DNA of 64,000 bases, from NCBI RefSeq assembly GCF_003696345.1, contig NZ_RFLX01000001.1:558001-622000 (forward strand). Direction: 5' to 3'. The notes under the pieces are model-generated. The model was not told where the DNA came from. It was given only the letters and a program-made list of their open reading frames with translations, and did no database searches. How positions within the stretch are numbered: the stretch's first letter is position 1; the number at the start of each line of letters is the position of its first letter. The stretch is from Teichococcus wenyumeiae. GTDB taxonomy: Bacteria > Pseudomonadota > Alphaproteobacteria > Acetobacterales > Acetobacteraceae. Below, piece after piece: positions 49,084-57,538 of this stretch. Made by a program: the position numbers and the translations under genes.

Positions 49084-51321
49084 TCACCACTTGTAGCGCA
49101 GGCCCGCCAGCACCAGGCGCCGGTTGCCGAAGTAGCAGGCATCGGCGGAGGAGCAGGAGGCGACGTAATCCTTGTCCCCGATGTTGGAGACATTGAGCGT
49201 GAGCTGCGCGCCCTTCAGGTCTTCCCGCAGTGCGCCGAGGTCGTAGCGAATGGCGGCGTCGAAGAGGGTGAAGGAGGAGACGTCGAAGCTGTTGGTGTCG
49301 TCCCCTGGCGTCTTACCGATGTAGCGCACACCCGCGCCGATCCCGAGGCCGCGCAGCGGGCCGTCGGTGAAGCGGTACTCGGCCCAGGCGCTGGCGGAGT
49401 GCTTCGGCACCTGCGGCACCGCCTTGCCGGTGACATTGGCGATGGTGCTCTCCGTCACCTCGGCATCGGTGTAGGCATAGGCGGCGATGAGGTCGAGATT
49501 ATCGTTGAGGCTGGCGCGGCCTTCCAGCTCGATGCCGCGGGAGCGGATCTCGCCGGTCTGGATGGAATAGGTGACGCTCACCGGGTCCGGCGTCAGCACG
49601 TCCTGCTGCCGGATCTGGAAGGCGGCGAGCTGGATGTAGCTGTTGAGGCCGTTTGGCTGGAACTTGATGCCGGCCTCGTACTGCTCGCCCGTGGTAGGGT
49701 CGAAGGGCGCGCCGCCGCGTGCGGGGGAATAGGTGCCGCTGTTGGGCAGGAAGGATGTGGCGTAGCTGGCATAGGGCGCCAGACCGTTGTCGAAGAGGTA
49801 GAGCGCGCCGACGCGCCAGGTGAAGGCGCTGTCTTCCTGGCTGGTGCTGCGGCTGGTGGCGCGCGTCACCGTCTCGCTGGTGGCGAAATCCTGCCGCAGG
49901 CCGAGCGTCAGCCGCAGCTTGCCCAGCGCGATCTGGTCCTGCGCGTAGAAGCCGAGCTGGTCCTGGATCTGCGAGGTGGTGGCGAGCGTGGGCTCCGGGA
50001 AGTTCAGGTCATAGCTGGGCGCGAAGATATCGAGCGCATAGGCGGGGGACAGGGCGGCATTGCCCAGCCGCCGCTTGGCGGAGGAGCGGCCCCAGTCCAC
50101 GCCGAAGAGCAGCGTGTGGTCCAGCGGGCCCGTGCTGAAGGTGGCCTGCGCCTGGTTGTCCAGCGCGAAGGTATCGGCATGCTCGATGGAATGGACGATG
50201 GAGCGCGAGAGGGTGCGCTGGTTGGCCGCCAGCGCGCGGCCGCTGATCGCCTTGAACTCGGCGTCGATGTGCTGGTAGCGGAAGTTCTGCCGGAAGGTCC
50301 AGGTCTCGTCGAGGCGGTGCTCCAGCTGGTAGCCGATCGAGGCCAGGCGGCGCTGGAACAGATTGTAGTTGGGATCGCCGGAGAAGAAGCTGCTGGGCAG
50401 CCGGCCGTAGCGGTTGGGCAGCACGGTGCCGACGGCGGGGGCGAAGTTGTAGAAGCCGCCATCGGGCTCGTACTGGTAATTGCCCAGCACCGTCAGCGTG
50501 GTATCGGCCGTGGGCCGCCAGGTGATGGCGGGGGCGACGGCGATGCGGCTTTCCTTGTTGTAGTCGTATTGCGTGTCGGCGATGCGGCCGATGCCGGTCA
50601 GGCGATACAGGAACTCGCCATCCTCGGTCAGCTTGCCGCCGAAGTCGAAGGCGGTCTGCAGCAGGGCGTGGCTGCCGGCTTCCAGCCGCACCTCATGCAC
50701 CGCTTCCTCGGTCGGGCGGCGGCTGACGAGGTTGACGATGCCGCCCGAGCCGGTCTGGCCATAGAGCACCGAGGCGGGGCCGCGCAGCACCTCGATCCGC
50801 TCCAGCAGCCAGGGATCGACGGTCGGGATGGCATAGGAGATGCCACGCTGCTGCCGCAGCCCATCGAGGAAGTTCACATAGGCCGCGCTGGTGCCCTGGC
50901 CGCCGAAGCCGCGCACGAAGACGCTGTCGTAGCGCGAGGTGGGCCGCACTTCCGGCAGCACGCCGGCGGTGTAGCGCAGCGCCTGGGAGACATTGAGCGC
51001 GCCCTGGTCGTCGATCTGGTCGCGCGTCACCACGCCCACGGATTGCGGCGTCTCGATCAGCGGCGTGTCGGTCTTGGTGCCGGTGGTGGTCAGCGGCGCC
51101 ACATAGCCTTGCACCGGCTGCCAGGCGCGCCAAGCGGTGGCCTGCACATTCACCTCGGGCAGCACGATGGTGCCGGCGGGCGTTTCTTCCGGCAGGGTCA
51201 GCGGCGCGGCCGTGCTGTCCTGGGCCGAGGCGGGGAGAGCAAGCAGCAGGCTGCTCAGCGCCGTGGTCGCCAGCGCCAAGTCACGCCGCCGTGGCGCCAT
51301 TCTCCATGAAGTTCTTGCCAT
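49084..51321 (-). CDS. TonB-dependent siderophore receptor
   Basis: 745 aa. Outer-membrane ferric-siderophore importer energised by TonB. A signal peptide (RRDLALATTALSSLLLALPASAQ) is followed by the plug domain: TPLIETPQSVGVVTRDQIDDQGALNVSQALRYTAGV, then RIEVLRGPASVLYGQTGSGGIVNLVSRRP, characteristic of FhuA/FpvA-type receptors. A beta-barrel fills the rest and ends GLRYKW with an aromatic terminus. The start at 51321 has GAGG nine bases upstream; the ATG at 51300 is too close to its purine run. An iron-box-like palindrome lies 26-50 nt upstream. First gene of a receptor/binding-protein unit. Confidence 0.92.
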   Translation of the reverse strand: MARTSWRMAPRRRDLALATTALSSLLLALPASAQDSTAAPLTLPEETPAGTIVLPEVNVQATAWRAWQPVQGYVAPLTTTGTKTDTPLIETPQSVGVVTRDQIDDQGALNVSQALRYTAGVLPEVRPTSRYDSVFVRGFGGQGTSAAYVNFLDGLRQQRGISYAIPTVDPWLLERIEVLRGPASVLYGQTGSGGIVNLVSRRPTEEAVHEVRLEAGSHALLQTAFDFGGKLTEDGEFLYRLTGIGRIADTQYDYNKESRIAVAPAITWRPTADTTLTVLGNYQYEPDGGFYNFAPAVGTVLPNRYGRLPSSFFSGDPNYNLFQRRLASIGYQLEHRLDETWTFRQNFRYQHIDAEFKAISGRALAANQRTLSRSIVHSIEHADTFALDNQAQATFSTGPLDHTLLFGVDWGRSSAKRRLGNAALSPAYALDIFAPSYDLNFPEPTLATTSQIQDQLGFYAQDQIALGKLRLTLGLRQDFATSETVTRATSRSTSQEDSAFTWRVGALYLFDNGLAPYASYATSFLPNSGTYSPARGGAPFDPTTGEQYEAGIKFQPNGLNSYIQLAAFQIRQQDVLTPDPVSVTYSIQTGEIRSRGIELEGRASLNDNLDLIAAYAYTDAEVTESTIANVTGKAVPQVPKHSASAWAEYRFTDGPLRGLGIGAGVRYIGKTPGDDTNSFDVSSFTLFDAAIRYDLGALREDLKGAQLTLNVSNIGDKDYVASCSSADACYFGNRRLVLAGLRYKW

Positions 51322-51346
51322 GCCACGCTGCCTCTGCGTCATCGGT

Positions 51347-51371
51347 GATAATGCGAATGCGTCGCATCTAT
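51347..51371 (-). promoter_or_regulatory. Candidate Fur box upstream of the siderophore receptor
   Basis: ATGCGA-N5-TCGCAT (51351-51367) is a perfect inverted repeat. Its inner part reads TGCGAAT-G-CGTCGCA, the 7-1-7 arrangement of Fur sites. GATAATGCGAAT at its edge keeps the GATAAT start of the classical box. It overlaps the expected promoter and leader of the receptor gene. Confidence 0.5.
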
Positions 51372-51473
51372 ACCAATAAGGCGCGGAGGCCAAACCCAAG
51401 CCTGGCTGGATCGGCATCATCTTGATGGTGGTGGCAGGCGCGGCGGGAGCCGCGTTCAGCTCCGGCGGAAAAC

Positions 51474-51538
51474 CCGCAGCGGGGTCCGGGGTGGCCTTGC
51501 CACCCCGGCGGGGTCCAGGGGCGGCGCCCCTGGCCTTA
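51474..51538 (-). repeat. Gene-tail repeat copy 11 (after the DapA-like gene)
   Basis: Minus orientation. Proximal hairpin CCAGGGGC/GCCCCTGG (51515-51533) begins eight bases past the stop; distal hairpin CCGGGGTGGC-ctt-GCCACCCCGG (51486-51508); ends GGACCCCGC. The neighbour on the other side is the 5' end of the receptor gene, not a gene tail. Confidence 0.75.
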
Positions 51539-51541
51539 CCG

Positions 51542-52462
51542 TCAGGCGGCGGCGCCCGCCATCATGCCCCATTCCTTCAGCAGCGCCTCCAGCTTGGCGG
51601 CGGCTTCCGGCGCCAGCGGCCAGGCGGCCGGCGGCCGGGCATGGCCGACATCGATGCCGGTCAGCGTCAGCGCCGACTTCACCACGGAGACATTGGTGCC
51701 GTTCTGCTCTTCCGAGCGCAGGGCCTCGAAGGTCTCGATGCCGGCGATGGTGCTGTTGGCGGTGGCGTAGTCGCCGCGCGCGAGCGCATCGCGGATGGTG
51801 ACGGAGCGTTCCGGCAGCAGGTTGATCAGGCCGGAGGTGAAGCCCTTGGCGCCGACCGCGGTCATCGGCGGCGCCCAGGGCTCGGCCAGGCCGCAGACGA
51901 AGTTGATGTCGGGCCCGACGCGGTGGATGGCCTTGGCCAGGGTCATGATATTGGGCGTGGCCCATTTCACGCCGGCGACGCCGGGGATGCGGCAGAGCTG
52001 CTCGATGGCCGGCAGGCCAATGCCGTCGTTGCGCAGGTAGAGCACCACCGGCAGGCCGGCGGCATCGGCCACGCGCCGCACGTATTCCACCACGCCGCGT
52101 GGCGCCACGAAGGGATCGGGCGGCTGGTGGATCATGATGGCGTCGCAGCCATCGGCCTTGGCGCGGGAGGCCAGGTGCACCGCATCCTTGATGGAGCGGC
52201 CGACGCCCGCGATCGTCAGCGTCCGGCCGCCGATCAGCGCCGGCACCTCAGCCTGCATCCGCTCGGCCTCGGCCATGGTCAGGCCGTAGAATTCGCTGGT
52301 ATTGCCATTGATGGTCAGGCCATCGACACCGGCCTGGGCGCAGCGGTCGATGATGGGCTTCAGGCGCTGCGGCTGCGGCGTATCGCTGGCATCGAGCGGC
52401 GTGACCAGGATGCCGGAAATGCCGGAGAGGGCTTTCCGCGCGCGTTCGGGAAGGGCGGTCAT
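51542..52462 (-). CDS. Dihydrodipicolinate synthase/N-acetylneuraminate lyase family protein
   Basis: 306 aa. Class I aldolase-type TIM barrel. The Schiff-base Lys166 is in GVAGVKWATPN, the catalytic Tyr142 in LYLRNDG, and the pyruvate-carboxylate loop at residues 53-58 reads GNTSEF where DapA has GGTTGE. The changed loop and a LYLRND in place of YNVPxR argue against lysine biosynthesis and for catabolism of a sugar acid or similar aldol (inference). The start at 52462 has GGAGG ten bases upstream. It is transcribed alone; a CTGCTATAGCAG palindrome sits upstream. Confidence 0.85.
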   Translation of the reverse strand: MTALPERARKALSGISGILVTPLDASDTPQPQRLKPIIDRCAQAGVDGLTINGNTSEFYGLTMAEAERMQAEVPALIGGRTLTIAGVGRSIKDAVHLASRAKADGCDAIMIHQPPDPFVAPRGVVEYVRRVADAAGLPVVLYLRNDGIGLPAIEQLCRIPGVAGVKWATPNIMTLAKAIHRVGPDINFVCGLAEPWAPPMTAVGAKGFTSGLINLLPERSVTIRDALARGDYATANSTIAGIETFEALRSEEQNGTNVSVVKSALTLTGIDVGHARPPAAWPLAPEAAAKLEALLKEWGMMAGAAA

Positions 52463-52517
52463 AATTCTGTTTCCTCCGGGAGGATGTCCCTGGGCAGCGC
52501 CGGGCGCCGCCGCAAAT

Positions 52518-52529
52518 CTGCTATAGCAG
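52518..52529 (-). promoter_or_regulatory. Palindrome upstream of the DapA-like gene
   Basis: CTGCTATAGCAG, a perfect 12-bp palindrome in a locally AT-rich stretch 56 bp before the start codon. It includes TATAG, so it could overlap a -10 element and act as an operator. Confidence 0.35.
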
Positions 52530-52551
52530 TTTAATGGGGCCGGCTTCAACG

Positions 52552-52581
52552 CCCGGCTGCATCTTCCCCGGCTGCATCTTC
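52552..52581. repeat. 15-bp perfect tandem duplication
   Basis: CCCGGCTGCATCTTC occurs twice head to tail (52552-52566 and 52567-52581), ending inside the stop codon of the truncated ClC gene. Probable slippage product. Confidence 0.8.
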
Positions 52582-53122
52582 AATGCGGCCCGGCCATGAA
52601 GCGCCGCGCCATGGTGGCATAAAGCGGCCGGCGGCAGACAAGGCGGGAGGCCGCGAAGCCGATCAGCGCCGTGCCCATCAGGGGCACGGCCATGCCATGG
52701 TTGCCAGTCATTTCCAGCACGATGACGCCGGCGGTGATGGGCGCCTGCACCACGCCGGCAAAATAGGCCACCATGCCCAACAGCACCACGGCATCCGCCG
52801 GCGCGCCGGGCAGCAGCGCCCCCAGCCAGTGCCCAATGCCCGCCCCCACGGACAGGGAAGGCGCGAAGATGCCGCCGGGAATGCCGCTCAGGTAGGAAAC
52901 CACGGTGGCCAGCAGCTTCCAGAAGGCGAAGCTTTCCGGCACGCCGGGTTGGCCTTCCACCAGCAGCTTCGCCTGCTCGGCCGCCACGGCGAAGCCCATC
53001 GCCACCACCCCCACCAGCACCGCGCCCAGCCAGAAGACCAGCCGCCGCCGCCATTGGCGCGGCGAGAGCAGCGGCAAGCGGCGCAGCCGGTGGCGGTTGA
53101 AGGAGGAGCGGTCCGGCCTCAT
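52580..53122 (-). pseudogene. Internally deleted ClC-type chloride channel/transporter
   Basis: 180 aa against about 400-450 for the family. Residues 1-48 look like the N-terminal tail and first membrane helix of a ClC protein (RRLVFWLGAVLVGVVAMGFAVAAEQ). From about residue 55 the sequence is the second half: FAFWKLLATVVSYLSGIPGGIFAPSLSVGAGIGHWLG, containing the third anion-binding motif GGIFAPS, then the last helices (APITAGVIVLEMTGNHG) and PLYATMARR. The first two anion motifs (GSGIP and GREGP type) and the gating Glu are missing. The join near 52960-52985 is in frame. Such a protein cannot form a normal ClC pore, so it is probably a decayed gene, though the frame and codon use are intact. 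Its start lacks a good ribosome site. Confidence 0.7.
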
Positions 53123-53216
53123 GCGGCATCATCTTCCTGGCTGTGACGGGGCCGCACAGACTGTGCCTCGGGAGCCGCCAGGGCAATGCGTGGCCCTGCT
53201 GCCTGTCGGCCCGCCC

Positions 53217-54206
53217 TCAGCCGGGCGGCGGTGGCGCGGCGGCGGATTCGATGGCCTCGGCCACGACCTCGGTATGGGTGTGGTGGATCATGTGGCCGGC
53301 ATCCTCCAGCGGCAGGAAGCGGCTGTGGGGCAGGTGCCGGTGGAAGGCCGCCGACTGGCTGGCGGTATCCACCATGCGGTCCCCGGTGCCGGCCAGGATG
53401 GTGATGGGCAGGTCCAGCCCGCCGTAATGCGGGGCCAGGGTGGCGGCGCTCGGGATCATCAGCGCGGTGTCGCCGCCACTGGCACGCAGGGCGCCGGGCC
53501 GCAGCACCAGTTCGGTGGGAAAGCCGGTGCGGAAACCCTGGGTGACCGGCCGGGGGGCGAAGATGCGGCGCAGCAGCGCCGGCAGCATGGGCCGGCTGAG
53601 CAGCGGCGCCACAGTATGGCTCAGCAGGCTGCCCAGCAGCGGCAGGGCCAGCAGGGAAGGCGGCAGCACATCCAGACGGGGACGGGGCAGCATATAGCCG
53701 CCCAGCAGCACCAGCGCGCCGGCACCGCCACGCAGCGCCATGGCCAGCGCCACCAGCACGCCCCAGGAATGCCCCACCAGCACCGGCTTCGTGACGCCCA
53801 GGCGCCGCAGCGCTTCCAGCAGCAGCGCCGCCTGGGCGCTGGCGCTCCAGACGCGGCCACGCGGGCGCCGGGTATGGCCGAAGCCGGGGCGGTCGAAGGC
53901 AAGGACGCGGTGCCGCGCCGCCAGGCGGTCCAGCAGCCCGCTGGCGGCGAAATCCTCGGCCATGGCGCCATTGCCATGGATCAGCACCACCACCGGCGCG
54001 GCGGAGTCGCCCTGCTCAAGGTAATGCAGGTCGAGACCATGGACCCGGAGGAAGCGCCCCCGGGGCGGGTGGCGCCGTTCCGCCGCGCGGCTGGCGGCAT
54101 GGTTGAACAGCGCCATGGCGCCCAATGCCGCCGCCGCGCCCAGCAACAGGGTGCCGGTACGCGTGGCGGGAGGAGGAGAAGGGGCAGGGCGTGGAAGGAG
54201 TGTCAT
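53217..54206 (-). CDS. Alpha/beta-hydrolase with N-terminal membrane anchor
   Basis: 329 aa. One hydrophobic helix (about residues 18-36, TLLLGAAAALGAMALFNHA) precedes a classic hydrolase fold: oxyanion motif VVLIHGNGAMAED, nucleophile elbow GHSWG (Ser147), acid in ILAGTGDRMVD, and the catalytic His in LEDAGHMIHHTH. The catalytic core faces cytoplasm or periplasm depending on the helix orientation, which is not clear. Esterase or haloalkane/epoxide-type hydrolase; substrate unknown. The start at 54206 lacks a strong ribosome site, and upstream codons are non-conserved. Monocistronic. Confidence 0.83.
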   Translation of the reverse strand: MTLLPRPAPSPPPATRTGTLLLGAAAALGAMALFNHAASRAAERRHPPRGRFLRVHGLDLHYLEQGDSAAPVVVLIHGNGAMAEDFAASGLLDRLAARHRVLAFDRPGFGHTRRPRGRVWSASAQAALLLEALRRLGVTKPVLVGHSWGVLVALAMALRGGAGALVLLGGYMLPRPRLDVLPPSLLALPLLGSLLSHTVAPLLSRPMLPALLRRIFAPRPVTQGFRTGFPTELVLRPGALRASGGDTALMIPSAATLAPHYGGLDLPITILAGTGDRMVDTASQSAAFHRHLPHSRFLPLEDAGHMIHHTHTEVVAEAIESAAAPPPPG

Positions 54207-54333
54207 GGGTCCGGGCGGCAGGGTGAGCAACCCGCCGGGCCGGAACGCCCGCCCCGGCGCGAGGGGGCGCCGGGCACGGAGGAGGGGGGACGGGTTGCGA
54301 CCACGTCCCAACGCCGGCAGGTGGCGGGGGTTG

Positions 54334-54353
54334 CCCGCCGCGCCGCCGGCGGG
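54334..54353 (-). terminator. Hairpin after the SWIB gene
   Basis: CCCGCCG-cgccgc-CGGCGGG, perfect 7-bp stem, four bases past the SWIB stop. No T-run. Confidence 0.45.
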
Positions 54354-54357
54354 ATGC

Positions 54358-54663
54358 TTACTTCAGATGGGCCGCCAGGTGCTTGTTCATCTCGAACATG
54401 GTCACCTTGTCCTTGCCGAAGACCTTCTTCAGCTTGTCGTCGGCCAGGATCTCACGCCGGTTCTCCGGGTTCTGCAGATCCTTGGACTTGATGTATTCCC
54501 ACACCTTGCTGACGACCTCGCCACGCGGCAGGGGGCCTTCGCCCACCACCGCCGCCAGCTCCGCAGAGGGCTTCAGCGGCGTCTGCAGCGCATTGGGCTT
54601 GTTGCCCGGCTTGGCCGGCTTGACGGTGGCCTTCTTGTCCTGTCCTGCCGATTTCGCAGCCAT
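54358..54663 (-). CDS. SWIB/MDM2 domain protein
   Basis: 101 aa. A basic Lys/Ala/Pro-rich N-terminal tail of about 25 residues is followed by the SWIB fold: ALQTPLKPSAELAAVVGEGPLPRGEVVSKVWEYIKSKDLQNPENRREILADDKLKKVFGKDKVTMFEMNKHLAAHL in one run of the protein. The tail resembles those of histone-like DNA-binding proteins. The domain is best known from eukaryotic chromatin remodellers and chlamydial topoisomerase fusions; stand-alone copies are scattered in bacteria, with unknown role, perhaps nucleoid-associated. The start at 54663 has CAGGAG seven bases upstream. Confidence 0.9.
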   Translation of the reverse strand: MAAKSAGQDKKATVKPAKPGNKPNALQTPLKPSAELAAVVGEGPLPRGEVVSKVWEYIKSKDLQNPENRREILADDKLKKVFGKDKVTMFEMNKHLAAHLK

Positions 54664-54780
54664 TGAACGCTCCTGGGAACGGGTTGGGGTCTGGGCCCTG
54701 CGGGAAGCATGGTGCAGAGCCAGGTTGGTGGCAAGACGAGCCTGGAGCCGGGCGTTCAACACCCCCTGCGCCAGCCTCGG

Positions 54781-55749
54781 TTAACGGCGGCCGTAGCGGC
54801 GGTCCAGGCTGACCAGCGCCAGCGCGCAGCAGGCCAGCACGCCCAGCCCGAGCATGCGCTGGCGCGAGGACCGCAGCCCGCCATCGATCCGCCCGCCGTC
54901 CGGCGGCGGGGCGAAGAGATTGCCGTCGGTGACGGGGGCGCCGCGTGCCCGGCGGAAATAGGCGGCCATGAAGCGCGCCATCAGCCGCGTGGTCCAGCCG
55001 GGGGCCAGCAGATGCGCCAGCCGCGTGGCATCGGCCACCCAGCCCACCGTGGTGGTGGGCCTCGGCGCGTGCGAGAGCCGCACGATGGCCGCGGCCACCC
55101 GCCGGGCGTCATAGACCGGCGGCGGGGCGGACAGGGCGCGCCCGGTGTAATTGGCGCCATGCCGCAGGCCGGGCGTGTCGATGAAGGCGGGATAGACATC
55201 GCAGACATGGATGCCCGGATGGTCCGCCAGCTCTGCGCGCAGGGCCTCCGAAAAGCCGCGCAGGCCGAACTTGCTGGCCGAATAGGCGGCGGCAAAGGGT
55301 GCCGCCGCGAAGCCGCCCAGCGAGATCATGTTGATGAAGATGCCCCGCCCCTGGCGCAGGAAATGCGGCAGGACGGCATGGGCGTCATGCATGTGGCCAA
55401 GCAGGTTGGCGCGGATCACCTGCTCATGCGCCCGCATCGGCGTGTCGTGGTAGCGGCCCACGGCGCCGACGCCGACATTGCTGACCCAGACATCGATCCG
55501 CCCGCCGAAGCCGCGCGCCCGCACCGCCAGCCGCTCCACCGCGTCAGGGTCGGTCACGTCGGTGGGCACGGCAATGGCATCGGCGCCCAGGGACCGGCAG
55601 CGGGCCGCGACCTCTTCCAGCGCATGCTCGCCCCGTGCCGCCAGCACCAGCCGGGCGCCGTCGCGGGCGAAAGCCTCCGCCGTGGCCTGTCCGATGCCGC
55701 TGGAGGCGCCGGTGATCACCACCACCGGGCTGCCAAGCCTGTCCGCCAT
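54781..55749 (-). CDS. Short-chain dehydrogenase/reductase with C-terminal membrane helix
   Basis: 322 aa. Cytosolic SDR domain: TGASSGIG (residues 13-20), NVGVG in place of NNAG, catalytic Ser143, Tyr156 and Lys160 in YSASKFG, and YPAFIDTPG. An extension after residue 245 ends in a hydrophobic helix (MLGLGVLACCALALVSL) before RRYGRR, so the enzyme is probably membrane-tethered. Resembles SDRs acting on fatty or steroid-like substrates; substrate not known. It lies 117 nt before the SWIB gene on the same strand. Confidence 0.85.
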   Translation of the reverse strand: MADRLGSPVVVITGASSGIGQATAEAFARDGARLVLAARGEHALEEVAARCRSLGADAIAVPTDVTDPDAVERLAVRARGFGGRIDVWVSNVGVGAVGRYHDTPMRAHEQVIRANLLGHMHDAHAVLPHFLRQGRGIFINMISLGGFAAAPFAAAYSASKFGLRGFSEALRAELADHPGIHVCDVYPAFIDTPGLRHGANYTGRALSAPPPVYDARRVAAAIVRLSHAPRPTTTVGWVADATRLAHLLAPGWTTRLMARFMAAYFRRARGAPVTDGNLFAPPPDGGRIDGGLRSSRQRMLGLGVLACCALALVSLDRRYGRR

Positions 55750-55883
55750 TCCGCCTCACTCCTGTTGCGGTGTGTGCAGAACAGGCCGGCGGGGCATGAG
55801 TTGCCGCAGGACGGCAAAGGTCATGCTGCCAGCGGGGCGGCCTGGCGGAAATCTGTGGATATCTCTGTGGATAGCGGGTGCGG

Positions 55884-55959
55884 TGGTGGAGCCGAGGGGA
55901 ATCGAACCCCTGACCTCCTCATTGCGAACGAGGCGCTCTACCAACTGAGCTACGGCCCC
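55884..55959 (-). tRNA. tRNA-Ala (anticodon CGC)
   Basis: 76 nt including an encoded CCA end (55884-55886). Acceptor stem GGGGCCG pairs with CGGCTCC, discriminator A. D-arm GCTCAGTTGGTAGAGC, anticodon stem CCTCG/TGAGG with one G-U pair, loop TTCGCAA, anticodon CGC (55924-55926 on the plus strand), T-arm GTTCGATTC. The G-U at the 3rd-70th acceptor position, the alanine identity element, should be checked: G3-C70 or wobble cannot be settled without exact numbering, but the overall body is clearly tRNA-Ala. Confidence 0.93.
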
Positions 55960-56072
55960 GCACTCTCGCGAGGCCCGGCTTATTGCCTGTGGCACACGAC
56001 CTGTCAAGCGGTGCTTGCCGCGACCGCCCCGGCTCCGTAGATGAAGGCGGACTGCGGGATGAAGGAGAGGCA

Positions 56073-56366
56073 ATGTACGCACTGTTCTGGCTGATCGACC
56101 AGCTCATCGGGCTCTACGTATGGGCGTTGATCATCGCCGCGGTGTTCAGCCTGCTGGTGTCCTTCAACGTGCTGGATACCCGCAACCGTTTCGTCTGGAC
56201 CGTGGGGGACTTCCTCTACAAGGTGACGGAGCCGGCGCTGCGCCCGATCCGCCGCTTCATGCCTGATCTCGGCGGCATCGACCTGTCGCCGATGATCCTG
56301 ATCCTGCTGCTCTACGCGCTGCGGATCTTCCTGTGGCAGAGCGTGTGGCCGCTGCTGGCCGGCTGA
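56073..56366 (+). CDS. YggT family membrane protein
   Basis: 97 aa. Two hydrophobic segments (residues 5-28 and 72-92) flank a conserved loop [24 protein letters not shown], the YggT signature. Members are linked to osmotic tolerance, cell division or photosystem-protein insertion; role here unknown. The start at 56073 has GGAGAGG nine bases upstream. First of a compact plus-strand group YggT-DUF167-folD. Confidence 0.88.
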   Translation: MYALFWLIDQLIGLYVWALIIAAVFSLLVSFNVLDTRNRFVWTVGDFLYKVTEPALRPIRRFMPDLGGIDLSPMILILLLYALRIFLWQSVWPLLAG

Positions 56367-56674
56367 ATGCCACCCAGGCCTGGCGGGCGGTGGCGGATGG
56401 GGTGGAGCTGCGCGTCAAGGCGCAGCCCCGCGCCCGCCGCCCCGGCCTGCAGGGCCTGGTCGATTCGGCCGATGGCCCGCGCCTGAAGCTGGCCGTCAAC
56501 GAGGCGCCGGAGGATGGGCGGGCCAACCGCGCCATCTGCGCCCTGCTGGCCGGGGCGCTGCATGTCCCCCCTTCGCGGATCGCGGTGGTGCAGGGGGCGG
56601 CCTCGCGGGAAAAGACCTGCCACATCGCCGGCGACCCCGCCGCATTGCTGAAAACACTGGAGAATCTGGCATGA
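56333..56674 (+). CDS. DUF167 family protein
   Basis: 113 aa from GTG 56333. [71 protein letters not shown] is the whole DUF167 (YggU) domain, here split by eye into strands. Function unknown; yggT and yggU are common neighbours in proteobacteria. Starting at GTG 56333 overlaps yggT by 34 nt; GTG 56390 would give 94 aa, closer to usual, without overlap. The stop overlaps folD (ATGA). Confidence 0.85.
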   Translation: MAERVAAAGRLNATQAWRAVADGVELRVKAQPRARRPGLQGLVDSADGPRLKLAVNEAPEDGRANRAICALLAGALHVPPSRIAVVQGAASREKTCHIAGDPAALLKTLENLA

Positions 56675-57525
56675 GCGCACGCATCATCGACGGCAAGGCG
56701 GTGGCGGCCGACCTGCGCGCCCGGCTGGCGGAGCGCGTGCGCGTCCTCGGCTTCGCCCCCGGCCTGCGCGTGGTGCGGGTGGGGGATGACCCGGCCAGCG
56801 GCGTTTATGTCCGCAACAAGGACCGCGCGGCGCAGCAGGCCGGCTTCAACAGCGCCACGCTGCAGCTGCCCGAGACCACCAGCGAGGCCGAGCTGCTGGC
56901 CGTGGTGGCCGAGCTGAATGCCGACCCGGAGGTGGACGGCATCCTGGTGCAACTGCCGCTGCCGCAGCAGATCCGGGCCGATGCGGTGCTGCGCGCCATC
57001 GACCCGGCCAAGGACGTGGATGGCTTCCACCCGGTGAATGCCGGCCTGCTGGCCACCGGCCAGCCCGGGCTGGTGCCCTGCACGCCCAAGGGCGTGATGC
57101 ACCTGCTGCGCGCCGCCGGCACGGCGCCGCGCGGGGCGCGGGCGGTGGTGCTGGGCCGCTCCAACATCGTGGGCAAGCCGATGGCGGCGCTGCTGCTGGC
57201 GGCGGATGCGACGGTGACGGTGGTGCATTCCCGCACCCAGAACCTCGCCGCCGAATGCCGCCGGGCGGAGATCCTGGTGGCCGCCGTGGGCCGGCCGGAG
57301 ATGGTGCGCGGCGACTGGGTGGCGGAAGGCGCCACCGTGATCGACGTCGGCATCAACCGCCTGCCCACGGGCAAGCTGGTGGGCGACGTGGCCTTCGCCG
57401 AGGCCTCCGCCCATGCCGGCGCCATCACCCCGGTGCCGGGCGGCGTCGGCCCCATGACCATCGCCTGCCTGCTGGAGAATACGCTGGAAGCCGCCATCGC
57501 CCGCCGCGGCCTCGCGGAGAACTGA
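56671..57525 (+). CDS. folD: Methylenetetrahydrofolate dehydrogenase/cyclohydrolase
   Basis: 284 aa. Bifunctional enzyme of one-carbon metabolism, interconverting methylene-, methenyl- and 10-formyl-THF with NADP. Seen: [19 protein letters not shown] with the catalytic Tyr and Lys, [38 protein letters not shown], the NADP loop [14 protein letters not shown], and the closing [19 protein letters not shown]. Start overlaps the DUF167 stop. Convergent with the kinase-like gene, 13 nt apart. Confidence 0.96.
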   Translation: MSARIIDGKAVAADLRARLAERVRVLGFAPGLRVVRVGDDPASGVYVRNKDRAAQQAGFNSATLQLPETTSEAELLAVVAELNADPEVDGILVQLPLPQQIRADAVLRAIDPAKDVDGFHPVNAGLLATGQPGLVPCTPKGVMHLLRAAGTAPRGARAVVLGRSNIVGKPMAALLLAADATVTVVHSRTQNLAAECRRAEILVAAVGRPEMVRGDWVAEGATVIDVGINRLPTGKLVGDVAFAEASAHAGAITPVPGGVGPMTIACLLENTLEAAIARRGLAEN

Positions 57526-57538
57526 GGCGGCAGGGCTT

